62,083 bases of DNA from Promethearchaeota archaeon (GTDB taxonomy: Archaea > Asgardarchaeota > Lokiarchaeia > Sigyniarchaeales > SOKP01). This document shows, piece after piece, positions 1 to 9,914 of this stretch (the stretch's first letter is position 1; each line of letters begins with the position of its first letter). The position numbers were made by a program, and so were the translations under genes. Below the pieces are notes generated by a model that worked only from the letters and a program-made list of their open reading frames with translations, had not been told where the DNA came from and searched no databases. The DNA lies in NCBI GenBank assembly GCA_016839585.1, contig JAEOTZ010000074.1, positions 1 through 62,083 of the forward strand, written 5' to 3'.

Positions 1-504
1 ATAAGTATAAAAATCATCAATTTGCATAGGAACTGAAGTTGACCAATCAGTTCCAGTATATTGATCATAACATTCATATTTCCATAATTTGGCATCCATT
101 TCATTAAAATCAGAATAACCGTAGACTCTATATACTTCCATTTCAGCAGCCGCAGAGGCTAAAAGCGCCATAAGGCCCTCTGAAAATTGACTTAAATCTA
201 AATCATCTGAATCACCATCAAGAAGATCAGATAACATATCAAGTAAATCTTCCAAATCTTCTGGAGAGATATCTGAAACATTAAAATCTTCCCAAGGGAA
301 GTAGGGGGTTAATGGTGGAGCATCCTCATCTTCTTTATCTTCTATTGAATCGTTAAAATCGTGTCGTTGAGTACCAAATAATAAATTTAATAAAACTGTC
401 GAGAAGGCAAACATGGAGATCAACAAAATAGCAATTAGAACAATACCCATTACTCTTTTCTTGTCGATCTTCTTACCTAAGATATCCTCTCCTATTACTG
501 ACAT
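1..504 (-). CDS. Membrane-anchored protein, C-terminus cut by window edge
   Basis: The frame is open from an ATG at 504 down to base 1 (168 codons, no stop), so the gene continues outside the window. The N-terminus is short and charged (MSVIGEDILGKKIDKKR), followed by one hydrophobic membrane segment at about residues 18-43. Then comes an acidic, Asp/Glu/Leu/Ser-rich linker at about 53-110 and the start of a globular region. A Y-x-G-T-D-W motif near residue 155 resembles the segment that precedes the core domain of TgpA-like membrane transglutaminases. That resemblance is weak and the catalytic Cys-His-Asp region would lie outside the window. What is visible supports a signal-anchored protein with an extracytoplasmic domain; the function is unknown. 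Confidence 0.6.
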   Translation of the reverse strand, partial: MSVIGEDILGKKIDKKRVMGIVLIAILLISMFAFSTVLLNLLFGTQRHDFNDSIEDKEDEDAPPLTPYFPWEDFNVSDISPEDLEDLLDMLSDLLDGDSDDLDLSQFSEGLMALLASAAAEMEVYRVYGYSDFNEMDAKLWKYECYDQYTGTDWSTSVPMQIDDFYTY

Positions 505-911
505 ATTAAATTAAAATAAGTCTTATCATTAACTAAATAGAGTTAGAATATTAATCAAAATTATTATATATATAATTTTTCACATAATAATTTAAATTAT
601 TAGATAAATTACAAAATTGTATTTGAATCAAAATAGAAAAATTTTAGAACTTTTTTACATTATATAAATGAGAACTAAGCTTTTAAAATTAGATTGTAAA
701 CTATAATAATCTTATAGAATTTAGTGTTCTGAATTTATTAAACAAGAGGATTTAGAAAATTAAACTTAGCTCTTTAACAAATTATATTAAGAAATTTTTC
801 TCTTTGTTAAAAGGATTTAATAGAAATATCCTTGTAAAAAATATTCTAAAAAATGTAAAATAATATACTAATTCAGACCATTTAACATTAAATATTTGTC
901 TATTCTCTTTC
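505..911. other. Intergenic, no gene seen
   Basis: This is an A+T-rich spacer between two minus-strand genes. All frames are broken by frequent stops. I see no tRNA, repeat array or convincing small ORF. The promoter of the membrane-protein gene ending at base 1 must lie in its left part. Confidence 0.6.
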
Positions 912-1718
912 CTAGAATTCAAAACCACACTTAGTACAGACGTATTTCTTTGCGTAAGTTGGTTTAGGAATGTAGCTTATGATTCTTGTTTTATCTTCCA
1001 CCTCCTTCACAGCAAAACCTGACGCTCCACAGCTAGGACACACTCTTCTTCCTGTTCCCACTGGCACAGATGGACTAGGAGTTGGTGTTGTAGAGGGAGA
1101 AATAGAAGGAGTTGTTCCATAGCTGGGTGTAGGAGTTTGAGAGGTTATTCCTTGAGCTAAACTAGATGGCATTACTGCTTTAGGTTCTTTTAATTCTTCA
1201 ATACGTTTCTCTTTATAAGCTAATTCTTCTTGTAATTTTGTAATTTGACCTTGTAATGGACCAATTTGCTGTTGAAGCATTGAATTATGTTGTTGTAATT
1301 CTTGAACTTGTTGTTGTAGTCCTGGAATCTGAGCTCTTAATTGAGCATTTTCATTATTTAAATGATTAACTTGATTTTGATAAGCTTCTGCTGAAGTTTG
1401 AAGTGATTGGAGTTGACTGGTTAATCGAGTTACTTGATTATTTTTTTCGGTAAGTTGAGCCCTAAAATTAGAAATTTCAACACTCATTTCATTCACCTGG
1501 CCTAATACAGCGTTATAATCCTCTTGTGAAGGCCCAACTGGAATACTGGGGGTGGACTCATAGGTAGGCATTAAAGCTGGTTGTTCATAAGAAGGAGGAG
1601 GGGCTTCTAAAGGAGGGGGCGTCAAAGGTGGGGTTGCTGAAGGTGGTGGCATTGAGGGAATTCTTGGGGGACCACGTTCTTCTTCTTCTTCGTCATTTCT
1701 ATCATTTTCATATGACAT
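912..1718 (-). CDS. Proline-rich, coiled-coil protein with C-terminal zinc ribbon
   Basis: This 268-residue protein has three clear parts. Residues about 1-70 are acidic then very proline-rich and contain a PPSY (PPxY-type) motif. Residues about 70-185 form a Gln/Leu/Asn-rich heptad coiled coil. After a Ser/Thr/Pro linker, residues about 225-268 form a zinc ribbon with two Cys pairs (CPSCG and CTKCG) ending the protein. An SD-like GAGG lies 5 nt before the ATG. There is no signal peptide or membrane segment, so it is probably cytoplasmic and likely oligomeric through the coil. The family is not recognised. The architecture suggests a scaffold or nucleic-acid-associated protein, which is inference only. 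Confidence 0.75.
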   Translation of the reverse strand: MSYENDRNDEEEEERGPPRIPSMPPPSATPPLTPPPLEAPPPSYEQPALMPTYESTPSIPVGPSQEDYNAVLGQVNEMSVEISNFRAQLTEKNNQVTRLTSQLQSLQTSAEAYQNQVNHLNNENAQLRAQIPGLQQQVQELQQHNSMLQQQIGPLQGQITKLQEELAYKEKRIEELKEPKAVMPSSLAQGITSQTPTPSYGTTPSISPSTTPTPSPSVPVGTGRRVCPSCGASGFAVKEVEDKTRIISYIPKPTYAKKYVCTKCGFEF

Positions 1719-1832
1719 AATAATCCTCTATATATAATTCTTTAATTTTTACTTGCTTATGTAATTTAAATATGGTGTACTATGTTTATAAATTATAGCA
1801 CAAACATAAGTATAAAAAAGTCTTTAAAAATA

Positions 1833-2921
1833 CTAAAAACAATTCCAATAAGGATTTAACTTTTTTTTCATAGCAGGTATCAATTTTTCATTAACGTAAG
1901 TTAATAATTCCTTGTTTGAGGTCCTAGATTCTTCTTGAATAAGATTTTCATCTTCATCATTAAGAACCTTAAGACAATTATAGACAGCTCTTGCTTGTTT
2001 ATCAACCTCGTACCCACCTTCCAAAGTTATTAATATTCTATCATTCGAGTATTCTTTTGCGATTTCTTTGATTCTTTTTAAATAATTAGCTGGACCTTGA
2101 ATGGTCCATCCCATATTCGTTAATGTATCTGTCCAATGGGTATCAAATCCTGCTGATATAAGTATAAATTCTGGTTTAAATTCCTTACACACTGGTGAAA
2201 TTATTTCATCAAAAAATGTAATAATTATATCGTCAGCTGCTCTTGGTGGCATTGGAAAATTAATTATTTTACCTTCACCTTTCCCAGAGCCAATTTCACC
2301 TAAAAATCCACTCCCAGGATATAAAGTTCTTCCATCTTGATGAGAACTAAACATTACTACTTCACCATTTTCAGAACCATTATAAAAAATATCCTGAGTT
2401 CCATTTCCATGATGACAATCCCAATCTACTATGGCAATTCTCTTAAAACCCTTTTCTCTAATAAGATATTCTGTTGCGATAGCTATATTGTTAAAAATAC
2501 AAAATCCAGCACATTTATAAGAATTTGAATGATGACCTGGGGGTCTAACTGCGGCAAAAGCATTTTTTATATTACCTTCTAGAATTTCATCAGCAGCTTG
2601 AAGATTTCCCCCAACAGAAAATAATGATGCTTCATACGTTTTACCTGATACTGCAGTATCCATATCAAGGTATTGAATATTATTTGTTTTTTCAGCTAAT
2701 TGACTAACCTCACAAACTTCTCTAATTAGACTATCTTCGTGTACATATTTAATTTGATCTAAAGTTGCTTTTCTTGGTTCTATTAATTTAAAATTTGGGT
2801 CTTCAAGAACATTCTTTTCTTTTAAGAAATTCATAATCTCTATAAGTCTCAAATGGCTTTCTACATGAGTGCCAATTCGATGCTCTAGATAGATATCATC
2901 ATAGACTATGCCTGTTGTCAT
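1833..2921 (-). CDS. Histone deacetylase / acetylpolyamine amidohydrolase family protein
   Basis: This is a 362-residue zinc-dependent deacylase of the HDAC superfamily (arginase-deacetylase fold), full length for class II-like and AcuC-like members. The active-site landmarks are present: RPPGHH (His130-His131, the proton-relay pair), DWDCHHGNGT (zinc ligands Asp168 and His170), SAGFD (zinc ligand Asp260) and LEGGY (catalytic Tyr304). Substrates in archaea may be acetyl-lysine on chromatin proteins or acetylpolyamines; the sequence does not decide. An AGGTGG SD sits about 6 nt before the ATG. The gene is transcribed divergently from the small GTPase gene across an A+T-rich spacer. There are no signal or membrane segments. 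Confidence 0.92.
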   Translation of the reverse strand: MTTGIVYDDIYLEHRIGTHVESHLRLIEIMNFLKEKNVLEDPNFKLIEPRKATLDQIKYVHEDSLIREVCEVSQLAEKTNNIQYLDMDTAVSGKTYEASLFSVGGNLQAADEILEGNIKNAFAAVRPPGHHSNSYKCAGFCIFNNIAIATEYLIREKGFKRIAIVDWDCHHGNGTQDIFYNGSENGEVVMFSSHQDGRTLYPGSGFLGEIGSGKGEGKIINFPMPPRAADDIIITFFDEIISPVCKEFKPEFILISAGFDTHWTDTLTNMGWTIQGPANYLKRIKEIAKEYSNDRILITLEGGYEVDKQARAVYNCLKVLNDEDENLIQEESRTSNKELLTYVNEKLIPAMKKKLNPYWNCF

Positions 2922-2990
2922 TAATTCCCACCTAAAACTTTAACTATATAATTCTTTTTTTTAATATTTTAAAATTTAATTCTTTTAATA

Positions 2991-3004
2991 TTTAAATATA
3001 TAAA
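2991..3004 (+). promoter_or_regulatory. TATA-box of the small GTPase gene
   Basis: TTTAAATATATAAA matches the archaeal TATA-box and lies about 34-47 nt upstream of the ATG at 3038, which implies a short leader. The element is nearly palindromic, so it could also serve the divergent deacetylase gene. Confidence 0.55.
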
Positions 3005-3037
3005 CTTAAAAAATTTTTTTCATAAATTTAATTATAT

Positions 3038-3562
3038 ATGAGTGAGAACAAGAAATATTCTTTAAAAGTAATTATCATTGGAGAACCAGCTGTTGGAAAA
3101 ACAAGTTTAGTCAAAAAATTTGTATCGGGGCAATTTTCAAAAGATTATCGTTCAAGTATCGGAACTAATATATTTACAAAGCAAATTGATTTAAAAAAAG
3201 ATTCTAAAGCATCTATTCAATTATGGGATATTGCTGGACAGGAACGCTGGGTAAAGATGAGACATGTCTATTATAGAGGTGCTAAGGGCGTAATAATCGT
3301 TGGAGATTTAACAAGAAAAAATACATTCGATCAAATAGAAGAATTTTGGATTCCGGATATTAAACAGTATTGCTCCAAGGCTCCAATTATTCTTCTTGCT
3401 AATAAAAATGATTTAAAAAAAGAATTAAATGAAAAAGATATTTCATTATTAAGTGAAAGAATTAATTCGACATCTGTGTTATTAACATCCGCAAAAACAG
3501 GAGAAAATGTGGAAAAAGCTTTTAAATTAATTTCTGAACATGCTGTAGAAATTTTTCGTTGA
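3038..3562 (+). CDS. Ras/Rab-like small GTPase
   Basis: This is a 174-residue single-domain GTPase of the Ras superfamily. All G motifs are intact: G1 GEPAVGKT at 15-22 (Lys21), a switch I threonine in the SSIGTNIF segment near residue 43, G3 WDIAGQ at 63-68 (catalytic Gln68), G4 NKND at 122-125 and G5 SAK at 151-153. The WDIAGQE form and the IGTN switch I are Rab/Ras-like rather than Arf-like. There is no C-terminal prenylation cysteine and no membrane segment, so membrane attachment, if any, is through a partner. It is monocistronic with its own TATA-box. Expanded Ras-like GTPases are a hallmark of Asgard archaea. Confidence 0.93.
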   Translation: MSENKKYSLKVIIIGEPAVGKTSLVKKFVSGQFSKDYRSSIGTNIFTKQIDLKKDSKASIQLWDIAGQERWVKMRHVYYRGAKGVIIVGDLTRKNTFDQIEEFWIPDIKQYCSKAPIILLANKNDLKKELNEKDISLLSERINSTSVLLTSAKTGENVEKAFKLISEHAVEIFR

Positions 3563-3650
3563 ATTTCAATTATGAAATTTACTTTTCCATAAATAAATAT
3601 TATTTCCTATTAATTTCATTAATAAAAGTACAAAATGAGATGTGTTTCTT

Positions 3651-5777
3651 TTATTCTTCCTTATTTGTAAATTTTATATAGTTATTTCTTGGTTCATACA
3701 GAGTTCCTTCTTTAATAAGCTCATCTATAGCATTTTCTATAAATTTCTTATCTAAACTTTCCTCTAATTCTAAAATTGGAATTACATTGTCTCTCTCAAG
3801 TGCTTTCCAATTGTTTTCTTCGGAAATTTCTTTAAGTCTGCTCATTAATGTTTCTAATTTATTAAGATTACTTCGTGATTGTCCAACAAAAATTCTATCC
3901 ATATCAATCTTTCCAGTAGTTTCGTCATAACCAGTATCTTTTAAATATCTTTTAAATGGTTTAATTATTTCTTCTACATCCTCTTTTAATACTTTATTTC
4001 TTAAAGCCATTTTTGCATAAGATTCACTCAATCTAACTAGAGCATCTAAATTTCTTGCTAAGATTGAAATAATCGCATCTTCACTGTCATATCGACCACG
4101 TAATTCTAAATAGAATTCTTTTATCCTTTCTTTGGCTTCATCAGTTAAAACAGGATTAAAAGTCCTTTTAGCATGCTTAACATATTTTTTTAGGAGATCC
4201 CTTGGAATGGGTGCTACAGCCAGGTTTTCTTTTTCATAAGATTCTTCTGGTCCTATCATCGAATTTTTTAAGATAAATTCAGCCATTTGAGCATCATCTG
4301 CGCGATCAGGTCTATCAATGACTACAAAAATTAAATCAAAACGAGATAGAAGAGATGGTGGTAAGCGAATGTTTTGAGTAGGAGTTTTATATCTATCATA
4401 TCTTCCAGAATGAGGATTTGCTGCAGCAATGATAGCAGTTTGAGCTTTCAATGTTGCTACAATCCCCGCTTTTGCTATACTTACCGTTTGTTGTTCCATT
4501 GCCTCATGGAGTGCTGATCTATCTGCAGTATCCATTTTATCGAATTCATCAATAGCAGCAATTCCGCCATTAGCCAAAACAACAGCCCCAGCTTCTAAAT
4601 TCATTTGTCCTGTATCAGAATCTTTAATTACAGCTGCAGTTAAACCAACAGCTGTTGAACCTTTTCCAGAAGTATATAATCCTCGTGGAGATACTTCTAT
4701 TAGACTTTTTAAGATTTCAGATTTTCCCGTTCCTGGGTCTCCAACAAATAAAATGTGAATATCACCTCTTTTATATCCTCCCCCAGGTCTTTTTCTTCTA
4801 GTTCCTCCAAATAAACATAAGGCAGATGCTAATTTAAGATCATCTCTTCCATAAATAGTAGGAGCGATAGAACGAGCTATTTTTTTTTGGATCATTGGCT
4901 CTTTTGAAAGACTCTCTATTTGTTTTCTATCTTCTTTTGAAAGTTCTACAATATCTTCACTTTTATCTTCTGGATCTATAAAATTGATATCAATAAAGGT
5001 CTTGAATAAAGTTGAGTTATTACTTTTAGTTGATTGAGCTAATACAGATTTAAAAATTCCCATAATTTTAACTCTATCCCCTGGTTTAACAGTATCAACT
5101 AAATTGTATGTTAATATTGCTTGAATTGATCTTGGAATTCTTCCAGGGGGTAAATCTTCAGGAATTTCTTGAATCATAATACTTTGCCAGTCAATGAATT
5201 CAGATTTCTTTGATATAAGGCGGAAATCTGATTGTGCTTTAGCTTTACATCGCTGGGTTATGCAAAATTTGGGCCATTTTATTCTTGAGGTTAACTGAAT
5301 TATCTCAAATTGAGCTCCACATATTGTACATTCAAATACTGCTTTCATTAGTTTTGGTCTTATCGTTGAACTTCTTACTAAAATACCTTTCGACCAAATA
5401 AGATTGTCAATATGTTTTGCTCTTAATCCTCTTAAAGGAATTGTTAATAGACTTTTTGGATCTTTAGTTGTTATTCTTACAAAATATTCTTGAGGGGTCA
5501 ATTTTGCACCTTGAAATTTTAATACATTTTTAAAGGCTTCAATAGCATCTTCTAATAAAGCTTCCGGATCATTTTTCAACATATTAGCAATCTGAGGGTC
5601 AAAAGCTAATAAATCCTCATATAATATAATTAATCTATTCCCTCCTTTAGAAAAAATTTCATTTATCTGATCTTGATATTTGTATATACCAGGTTTATCT
5701 TGAAATAAACGATAAAAATCATCAAAGCGCTGAACCTTATTAATTGGAGGAGTAGGACTTGAGCTAGGGGTTGTCAC
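3651..5777 (-). CDS. mcm: Replicative helicase MCM
   Basis: This is the 708-residue archaeal MCM, the hexameric 3'-5' DNA helicase of the replisome. An N-terminal helical domain is followed by a zinc-binding module (C-x2-C, about residue 150, paired with C-x4-C about 20 residues later) and an OB-fold region. The AAA+ core follows: Walker A GDPGTGKS near 346, Walker B AIDEFDKM, sensor 1 AAANP and the arginine-finger segment SRFDLIF. A C-terminal winged helix ends the protein. Translation starts at a GTG (5777) with a TATA-box about 20-28 nt upstream, which suggests a leaderless transcript. No other replication gene is co-directional here, but a Gins23-type gene lies about 3.6 kb away beyond the HEAT-repeat gene. 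Confidence 0.97.
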   Translation of the reverse strand: MTTPSSSPTPPINKVQRFDDFYRLFQDKPGIYKYQDQINEIFSKGGNRLIILYEDLLAFDPQIANMLKNDPEALLEDAIEAFKNVLKFQGAKLTPQEYFVRITTKDPKSLLTIPLRGLRAKHIDNLIWSKGILVRSSTIRPKLMKAVFECTICGAQFEIIQLTSRIKWPKFCITQRCKAKAQSDFRLISKKSEFIDWQSIMIQEIPEDLPPGRIPRSIQAILTYNLVDTVKPGDRVKIMGIFKSVLAQSTKSNNSTLFKTFIDINFIDPEDKSEDIVELSKEDRKQIESLSKEPMIQKKIARSIAPTIYGRDDLKLASALCLFGGTRRKRPGGGYKRGDIHILFVGDPGTGKSEILKSLIEVSPRGLYTSGKGSTAVGLTAAVIKDSDTGQMNLEAGAVVLANGGIAAIDEFDKMDTADRSALHEAMEQQTVSIAKAGIVATLKAQTAIIAAANPHSGRYDRYKTPTQNIRLPPSLLSRFDLIFVVIDRPDRADDAQMAEFILKNSMIGPEESYEKENLAVAPIPRDLLKKYVKHAKRTFNPVLTDEAKERIKEFYLELRGRYDSEDAIISILARNLDALVRLSESYAKMALRNKVLKEDVEEIIKPFKRYLKDTGYDETTGKIDMDRIFVGQSRSNLNKLETLMSRLKEISEENNWKALERDNVIPILELEESLDKKFIENAIDELIKEGTLYEPRNNYIKFTNKEE

Positions 5778-5796
5778 AAAAAATCACATTAATTTT

Positions 5797-5805
5797 TTTT
5801 ATATA
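5797..5805 (-). promoter_or_regulatory. TATA-box of mcm
   Basis: On the minus strand the sequence reads TATATAAAA, centred about 24 nt before the GTG start of mcm. That spacing puts transcription start at or next to the start codon, i.e. a leaderless mRNA. Confidence 0.45.
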
Positions 5806-5935
5806 GCTAAATTATACTTGATTATACTTGAATATTAGGACATATTTTATTAAACAGTAAACAATTGGATATAAAAACTCTGGGCTCTCGTCTGAATTAT
5901 TAAATTTTTATATTTTCTATCAGAAAAATAGTTCT

Positions 5936-8900
5936 TTAGCTCTCTTTTAATTGATATAAAGTTTCACATAAAATTGGATCTTGAGTCATTTCACATCTTG
6001 CTTTGAGTAAAGGAATAACTCTTTTTTTGATATTTTTATCTCCATATTTAACAGTTCGACCTAAAATTAAAGCTATTGATTGTTGGGTTTCTAATGATCT
6101 TTCAGCACTAAGATTTTGTAGGAGCTTTGATAAAATTTTATTAATTCCTACATCTCGAATTATATTAACCAAGATATTAACTATACTAGTTCTTACTTCT
6201 TTTGATTTATCTCCTAATAAATCAACTATTATATCGAATAATTCCTCAATTTGATCACTATAAATTTTCAATAATCTCGTTGATGCTTCTCTCACGTTAT
6301 AGTCTTTACTTATAAAATTCTTTGATAATTTTTCGAAAGAGAGATGTGATGCATTAACTTCTTCTATATTCGATAACATCTTCAACGCAGTTCTCTTGAC
6401 CCAATTTTCTTCATCATCAAGTAGATAAACAAGTTTCTCTATGGCTTCTTCTTTATTTTCAATATAATCAATAATATTCCCCAAGCTAGAGGCTGCTGCT
6501 TCTCGAACTATCCATTCCTCATCAATCAAAGCAGTATTAATTAAAGAATCAGTTGCTAATGATGGATTTCTTTTACCTACAAAACCTAAAATCCTTGTGC
6601 TTGTTTCACGTATAAATGAATCTTTATCAGAGAGAAAGTTAATAACATTACGAACTGGAATAATTTCTGGTGAATTTTTAGCAATTTCCAACAAAGATTT
6701 AAATAATGTAATTTTTACTGACGACTCTTGCTCATTGATAGCTTGAAAAATTTCAGATATTAAAGGTTTTAATAAAAAAGGATTTCTTTTGGCTATAATT
6801 GAAATGATTTTTGAAGCTTCTTTTTTAACTTGACTATTTTTATCTTTCTGTAATAGTGTGATAAACGGTTTTATACTAAGTTTTTCAATATATTCCTCCT
6901 CTAGACCCTCTAGGGAAGCAATAGCATTAAGTCTTATATCATCATCTTCATTTTTTAAGTAATATAATAATTTTGGAATTATGTTTTTTGGATCTATTTC
7001 TGCTATCCTAATAATTGTTTTTGATATAATACCCTTTGTAAGAAATTTTGCAGCATCTGGTATTTTAATTAAATTTGTTAATATTGAATCTTGATTTACT
7101 TGAGATTTTTCAACAAGAATATTTGATATATTTTTTTTTAATTGCTCATTATCAAATTTTATAAAAATCAATAAAGTTGTTAATATTTTTTCTGGATTAT
7201 ATCTCCATAATTTACCCAGAAGAGATAAAACACTATTTAGAATTTCAAAATTATTCGGGTCAATCTTATCAATAATTGTATCAAAATTTAATAATTTCGG
7301 TTCCTCATTAAAATATTTCTCGAGAGCTGTAATTGAAGCATTTCTTACATTTTCATTTAAATCAGTAATTCCATCTAAAAATGGTGATAATGGAATCTTA
7401 TATTTTTTAAAATTTCCAATCTGGCTAAAAACTTCAAAGACAGAAGCTCTCACTTCACTATTGGGATCCTTCATTAAAGGGGAAAGTATAGATATAAATT
7501 TTTTATCTATATCTTTTACTTTATAAGATTTTATGGTTTTTATTGCTGCTGCTCTTATTTCCTTATTAATGTGAAATAATTTATTAAAAATGATGCTAAT
7601 GGGTATTTTAACAGAAGATAATGATAAAATATTAAGTATTTCTACTTGCACTTGATAATTTGGATCTTCAATTAATTCATAAATATTTAAATTTTGAATT
7701 AATTCATCCTTATTTTTAATTATTCTATTAAGTAGCTTTAAACTTAATATTTTTGTACGCCATTCTGAATCTTCAACAAGGTTTAAAATCAATTTTTTTG
7801 GCAAATTACCTATAAAATCTAAATCAGCATTCAAAAGTGATCTTAGAATAGGTATAATTTTATCGTAATTTGGAGATTCTAAAGTTTCTTTTATCCAGGG
7901 TATTATTAAATTCGGAACATCTTTTTCTAATTGGACTAAAATTTTATAGCATATTCTCCTTGAATTCGAGTTATAATCACAAATACCGTCTAAAAGTAAA
8001 TATTTATATTTCCAATCATTGAGATCTATCTCTGTTTTTAGTGGAATTCTTTCAAACATTAAAAGGATTGTTTCTTCTGCATATTTCCTTATTATAGAAT
8101 TCTTATCTTTAATAAAAGTAAAAAGAGGGATAGGATCAAAATTTTGACCACACCCACTAATTTTTGAATATTTTATATTATACTTAAATTCACTTTTCGT
8201 AGATAAAAAGAAATATGATGTAAAAAGTATTAGCGCAATTTCTTCTATTAATGCCGCCCAGGTAAACATATGATATTTTGGCACAATTTCTCTGGTGATT
8301 GACCAGTAATTAAAACTATTGGATAATCTATTAATATTAACAAGTATAAAATTCACAAAAACATTAATACCTATAGCTGCCATTAAATATGCAGCAAAAT
8401 ATATATCAATTCCTCTATATTTGATTTTTCTACCCCAAAAGCGAGTAAAATATCCAATGATGCCAAAGAATAAAGTTACATATACAAAATATGAAGACAT
8501 TGTTGATATTGCAAGTGATCTAGTAAAGAAAAAAGCAATTGTCTGAATCATAGAAATCCAAGCCCATACAAAAACAAATAACATAAAACCTAAAATGATA
8601 TAAGGCTTGGGATTTGAAGTGAATTGTTTCATTCCTCTTTTACTATCTTCAAAATTCAGAAAGATTGATCTTTTTATGTCTGGTATATGATAAAACTCAT
8701 TTGAAATTCCCGCTATATATCCTTTAGTTCCGTAGTGTACTATAATTATAAGAGGATATGCGAGTATCCAAGAAACCCATATCACCATGAATGGTAAGCC
8801 CGAAAGAACCAATATAATCGGGGGTAGAATTAAGAGCAAATATAATATTATTGCCATAAAAAATGATTTTATCTTATTTTCAGATCTATTAATGATTTTA

Positions 8901-9241
8901 TTACCAATTAATTTATGAAATGGGGTAAGACCCTCGTCAGATTCTTTGCTAAGAGCGATGAATAAGAAATCAATTAGGGGGTAAAAGGATATATAAATTA
9001 AACATACTGAAAATGGTATAAGAAGTGCTAGCGGATGAACTGCATCAGTAGCGAAAATAAAACCCATTGCAACAACGACCAAAATCGCTATACCAAAAAT
9101 GAGTCCATATAAAATGCATTGAACTCGATCTATGTTGCTGAATTCTCCTTTTTTTACTAGGGCTACTTGTCTATATATTAGGAAAAACCCAACTAGGAAA
9201 AAACCTATAAATAGTATTAACAAAATAATTTCTATTAGCAA
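5936..9241 (-). CDS. Polytopic membrane protein with long HEAT-repeat domain
   Basis: The 1101-residue protein has about 8-10 hydrophobic segments in the first ~345 residues, starting with LIEIILLILFIGFFLVGFFL at the extreme N-terminus. The remaining ~750 residues are tandem ~38-residue helical pairs of the HEAT/Armadillo type. Recurrent features are D-P-N-x-E-V-R-A-S, a conserved D/N-x-x-V/I-R pattern, and A-x-x-x-L/I helix packing. The topology suggests a membrane anchor presenting a large cytoplasmic alpha-solenoid for protein-protein contacts. No enzymatic motif is visible and I do not recognise the family. It lies between mcm and the GINS gene, but nothing in the sequence shows a replication role. 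It starts at an ATG just after an A+T-rich spacer. Confidence 0.8.
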   Translation of the reverse strand: MLIEIILLILFIGFFLVGFFLIYRQVALVKKGEFSNIDRVQCILYGLIFGIAILVVVAMGFIFATDAVHPLALLIPFSVCLIYISFYPLIDFLFIALSKESDEGLTPFHKLIGNKIINRSENKIKSFFMAIILYLLLILPPIILVLSGLPFMVIWVSWILAYPLIIIVHYGTKGYIAGISNEFYHIPDIKRSIFLNFEDSKRGMKQFTSNPKPYIILGFMLFVFVWAWISMIQTIAFFFTRSLAISTMSSYFVYVTLFFGIIGYFTRFWGRKIKYRGIDIYFAAYLMAAIGINVFVNFILVNINRLSNSFNYWSITREIVPKYHMFTWAALIEEIALILFTSYFFLSTKSEFKYNIKYSKISGCGQNFDPIPLFTFIKDKNSIIRKYAEETILLMFERIPLKTEIDLNDWKYKYLLLDGICDYNSNSRRICYKILVQLEKDVPNLIIPWIKETLESPNYDKIIPILRSLLNADLDFIGNLPKKLILNLVEDSEWRTKILSLKLLNRIIKNKDELIQNLNIYELIEDPNYQVQVEILNILSLSSVKIPISIIFNKLFHINKEIRAAAIKTIKSYKVKDIDKKFISILSPLMKDPNSEVRASVFEVFSQIGNFKKYKIPLSPFLDGITDLNENVRNASITALEKYFNEEPKLLNFDTIIDKIDPNNFEILNSVLSLLGKLWRYNPEKILTTLLIFIKFDNEQLKKNISNILVEKSQVNQDSILTNLIKIPDAAKFLTKGIISKTIIRIAEIDPKNIIPKLLYYLKNEDDDIRLNAIASLEGLEEEYIEKLSIKPFITLLQKDKNSQVKKEASKIISIIAKRNPFLLKPLISEIFQAINEQESSVKITLFKSLLEIAKNSPEIIPVRNVINFLSDKDSFIRETSTRILGFVGKRNPSLATDSLINTALIDEEWIVREAAASSLGNIIDYIENKEEAIEKLVYLLDDEENWVKRTALKMLSNIEEVNASHLSFEKLSKNFISKDYNVREASTRLLKIYSDQIEELFDIIVDLLGDKSKEVRTSIVNILVNIIRDVGINKILSKLLQNLSAERSLETQQSIALILGRTVKYGDKNIKKRVIPLLKARCEMTQDPILCETLYQLKES

Positions 9242-9344
9242 TTTTTACACTAATTTTTTCAGTCTATTAGTATATTAATATAAGTTTTAATTTTCTAGTT
9301 CTAAATTGTTTAGTATATAAAATTATATTAATTTATTAGATCTG

Positions 9345-9914
9345 GTGAAAATTATATTGGAAAAAGTTGAAAGCCAATTAAATGACTCCCTAAATAGGAT
9401 AAATTTTATGTTTATGAATGAAGAATTAACTATAGAGTGTATAAAAAGTTTTAAAAAATTTTCCTTTTTAGGAGAATCATTTGGTCCATTTGAGAAGGGA
9501 AACAAATATAGGTTAAAATTGTTCTCAGCGATTCCTTTTATTGAAAATAATATTATAAAAGTAGCTTCAAATGAAAAATGCGATAATATTGATGTGCAAA
9601 GATTTGCTATTGATGAACGCGATGATCAAAAACTTATTTTTAGAGAGAATAATTATTTTCTTTATAAAATAAAGAAATTTAGAATTTTCTTGGAAAAGGA
9701 TATTAAAGATAAAATCAAACCTCCTTTAGATTTAGATAGATATAATTCTTATATGTCAAATATTATTGATAGTCGATTATCAAAACTCTTAAGATTAGCA
9801 AAGGCGAAGTTATCCTTAGATGATGAGAGAAGATTAACAAGTTCAGAAATAATACTATTTAGACATTTATATAAGTTTATTAAAGTGTGGAGAAAATTTT
9901 ATTTAACTCATTAA
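9345..9914 (+). CDS. gins23: GINS complex subunit, Gins23-type
   Basis: This 189-residue protein has the Psf2/Psf3-like (BA) arrangement. A small B domain comes first, with an F-G-P-F-E-K-G motif at about 46-53 followed by hydrophobic strands and E-N-N-I-I-K. The helical A domain follows at about 125-185 (SRLSKLLRLAKAKLS... LTSSEIILFRHLYKF). Archaeal GINS tetramers link MCM to GAN/RecJ and polymerase in the CMG-like helicase. The B-before-A order indicates Gins23 rather than Gins51. It starts at GTG 9345. It overlaps the convergent pyrE-like gene by 4 nt at the 3' end. The sequence is divergent, so the call rests on domain order and motif pattern. Confidence 0.72.
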   Translation: MKIILEKVESQLNDSLNRINFMFMNEELTIECIKSFKKFSFLGESFGPFEKGNKYRLKLFSAIPFIENNIIKVASNEKCDNIDVQRFAIDERDDQKLIFRENNYFLYKIKKFRIFLEKDIKDKIKPPLDLDRYNSYMSNIIDSRLSKLLRLAKAKLSLDDERRLTSSEIILFRHLYKFIKVWRKFYLTH

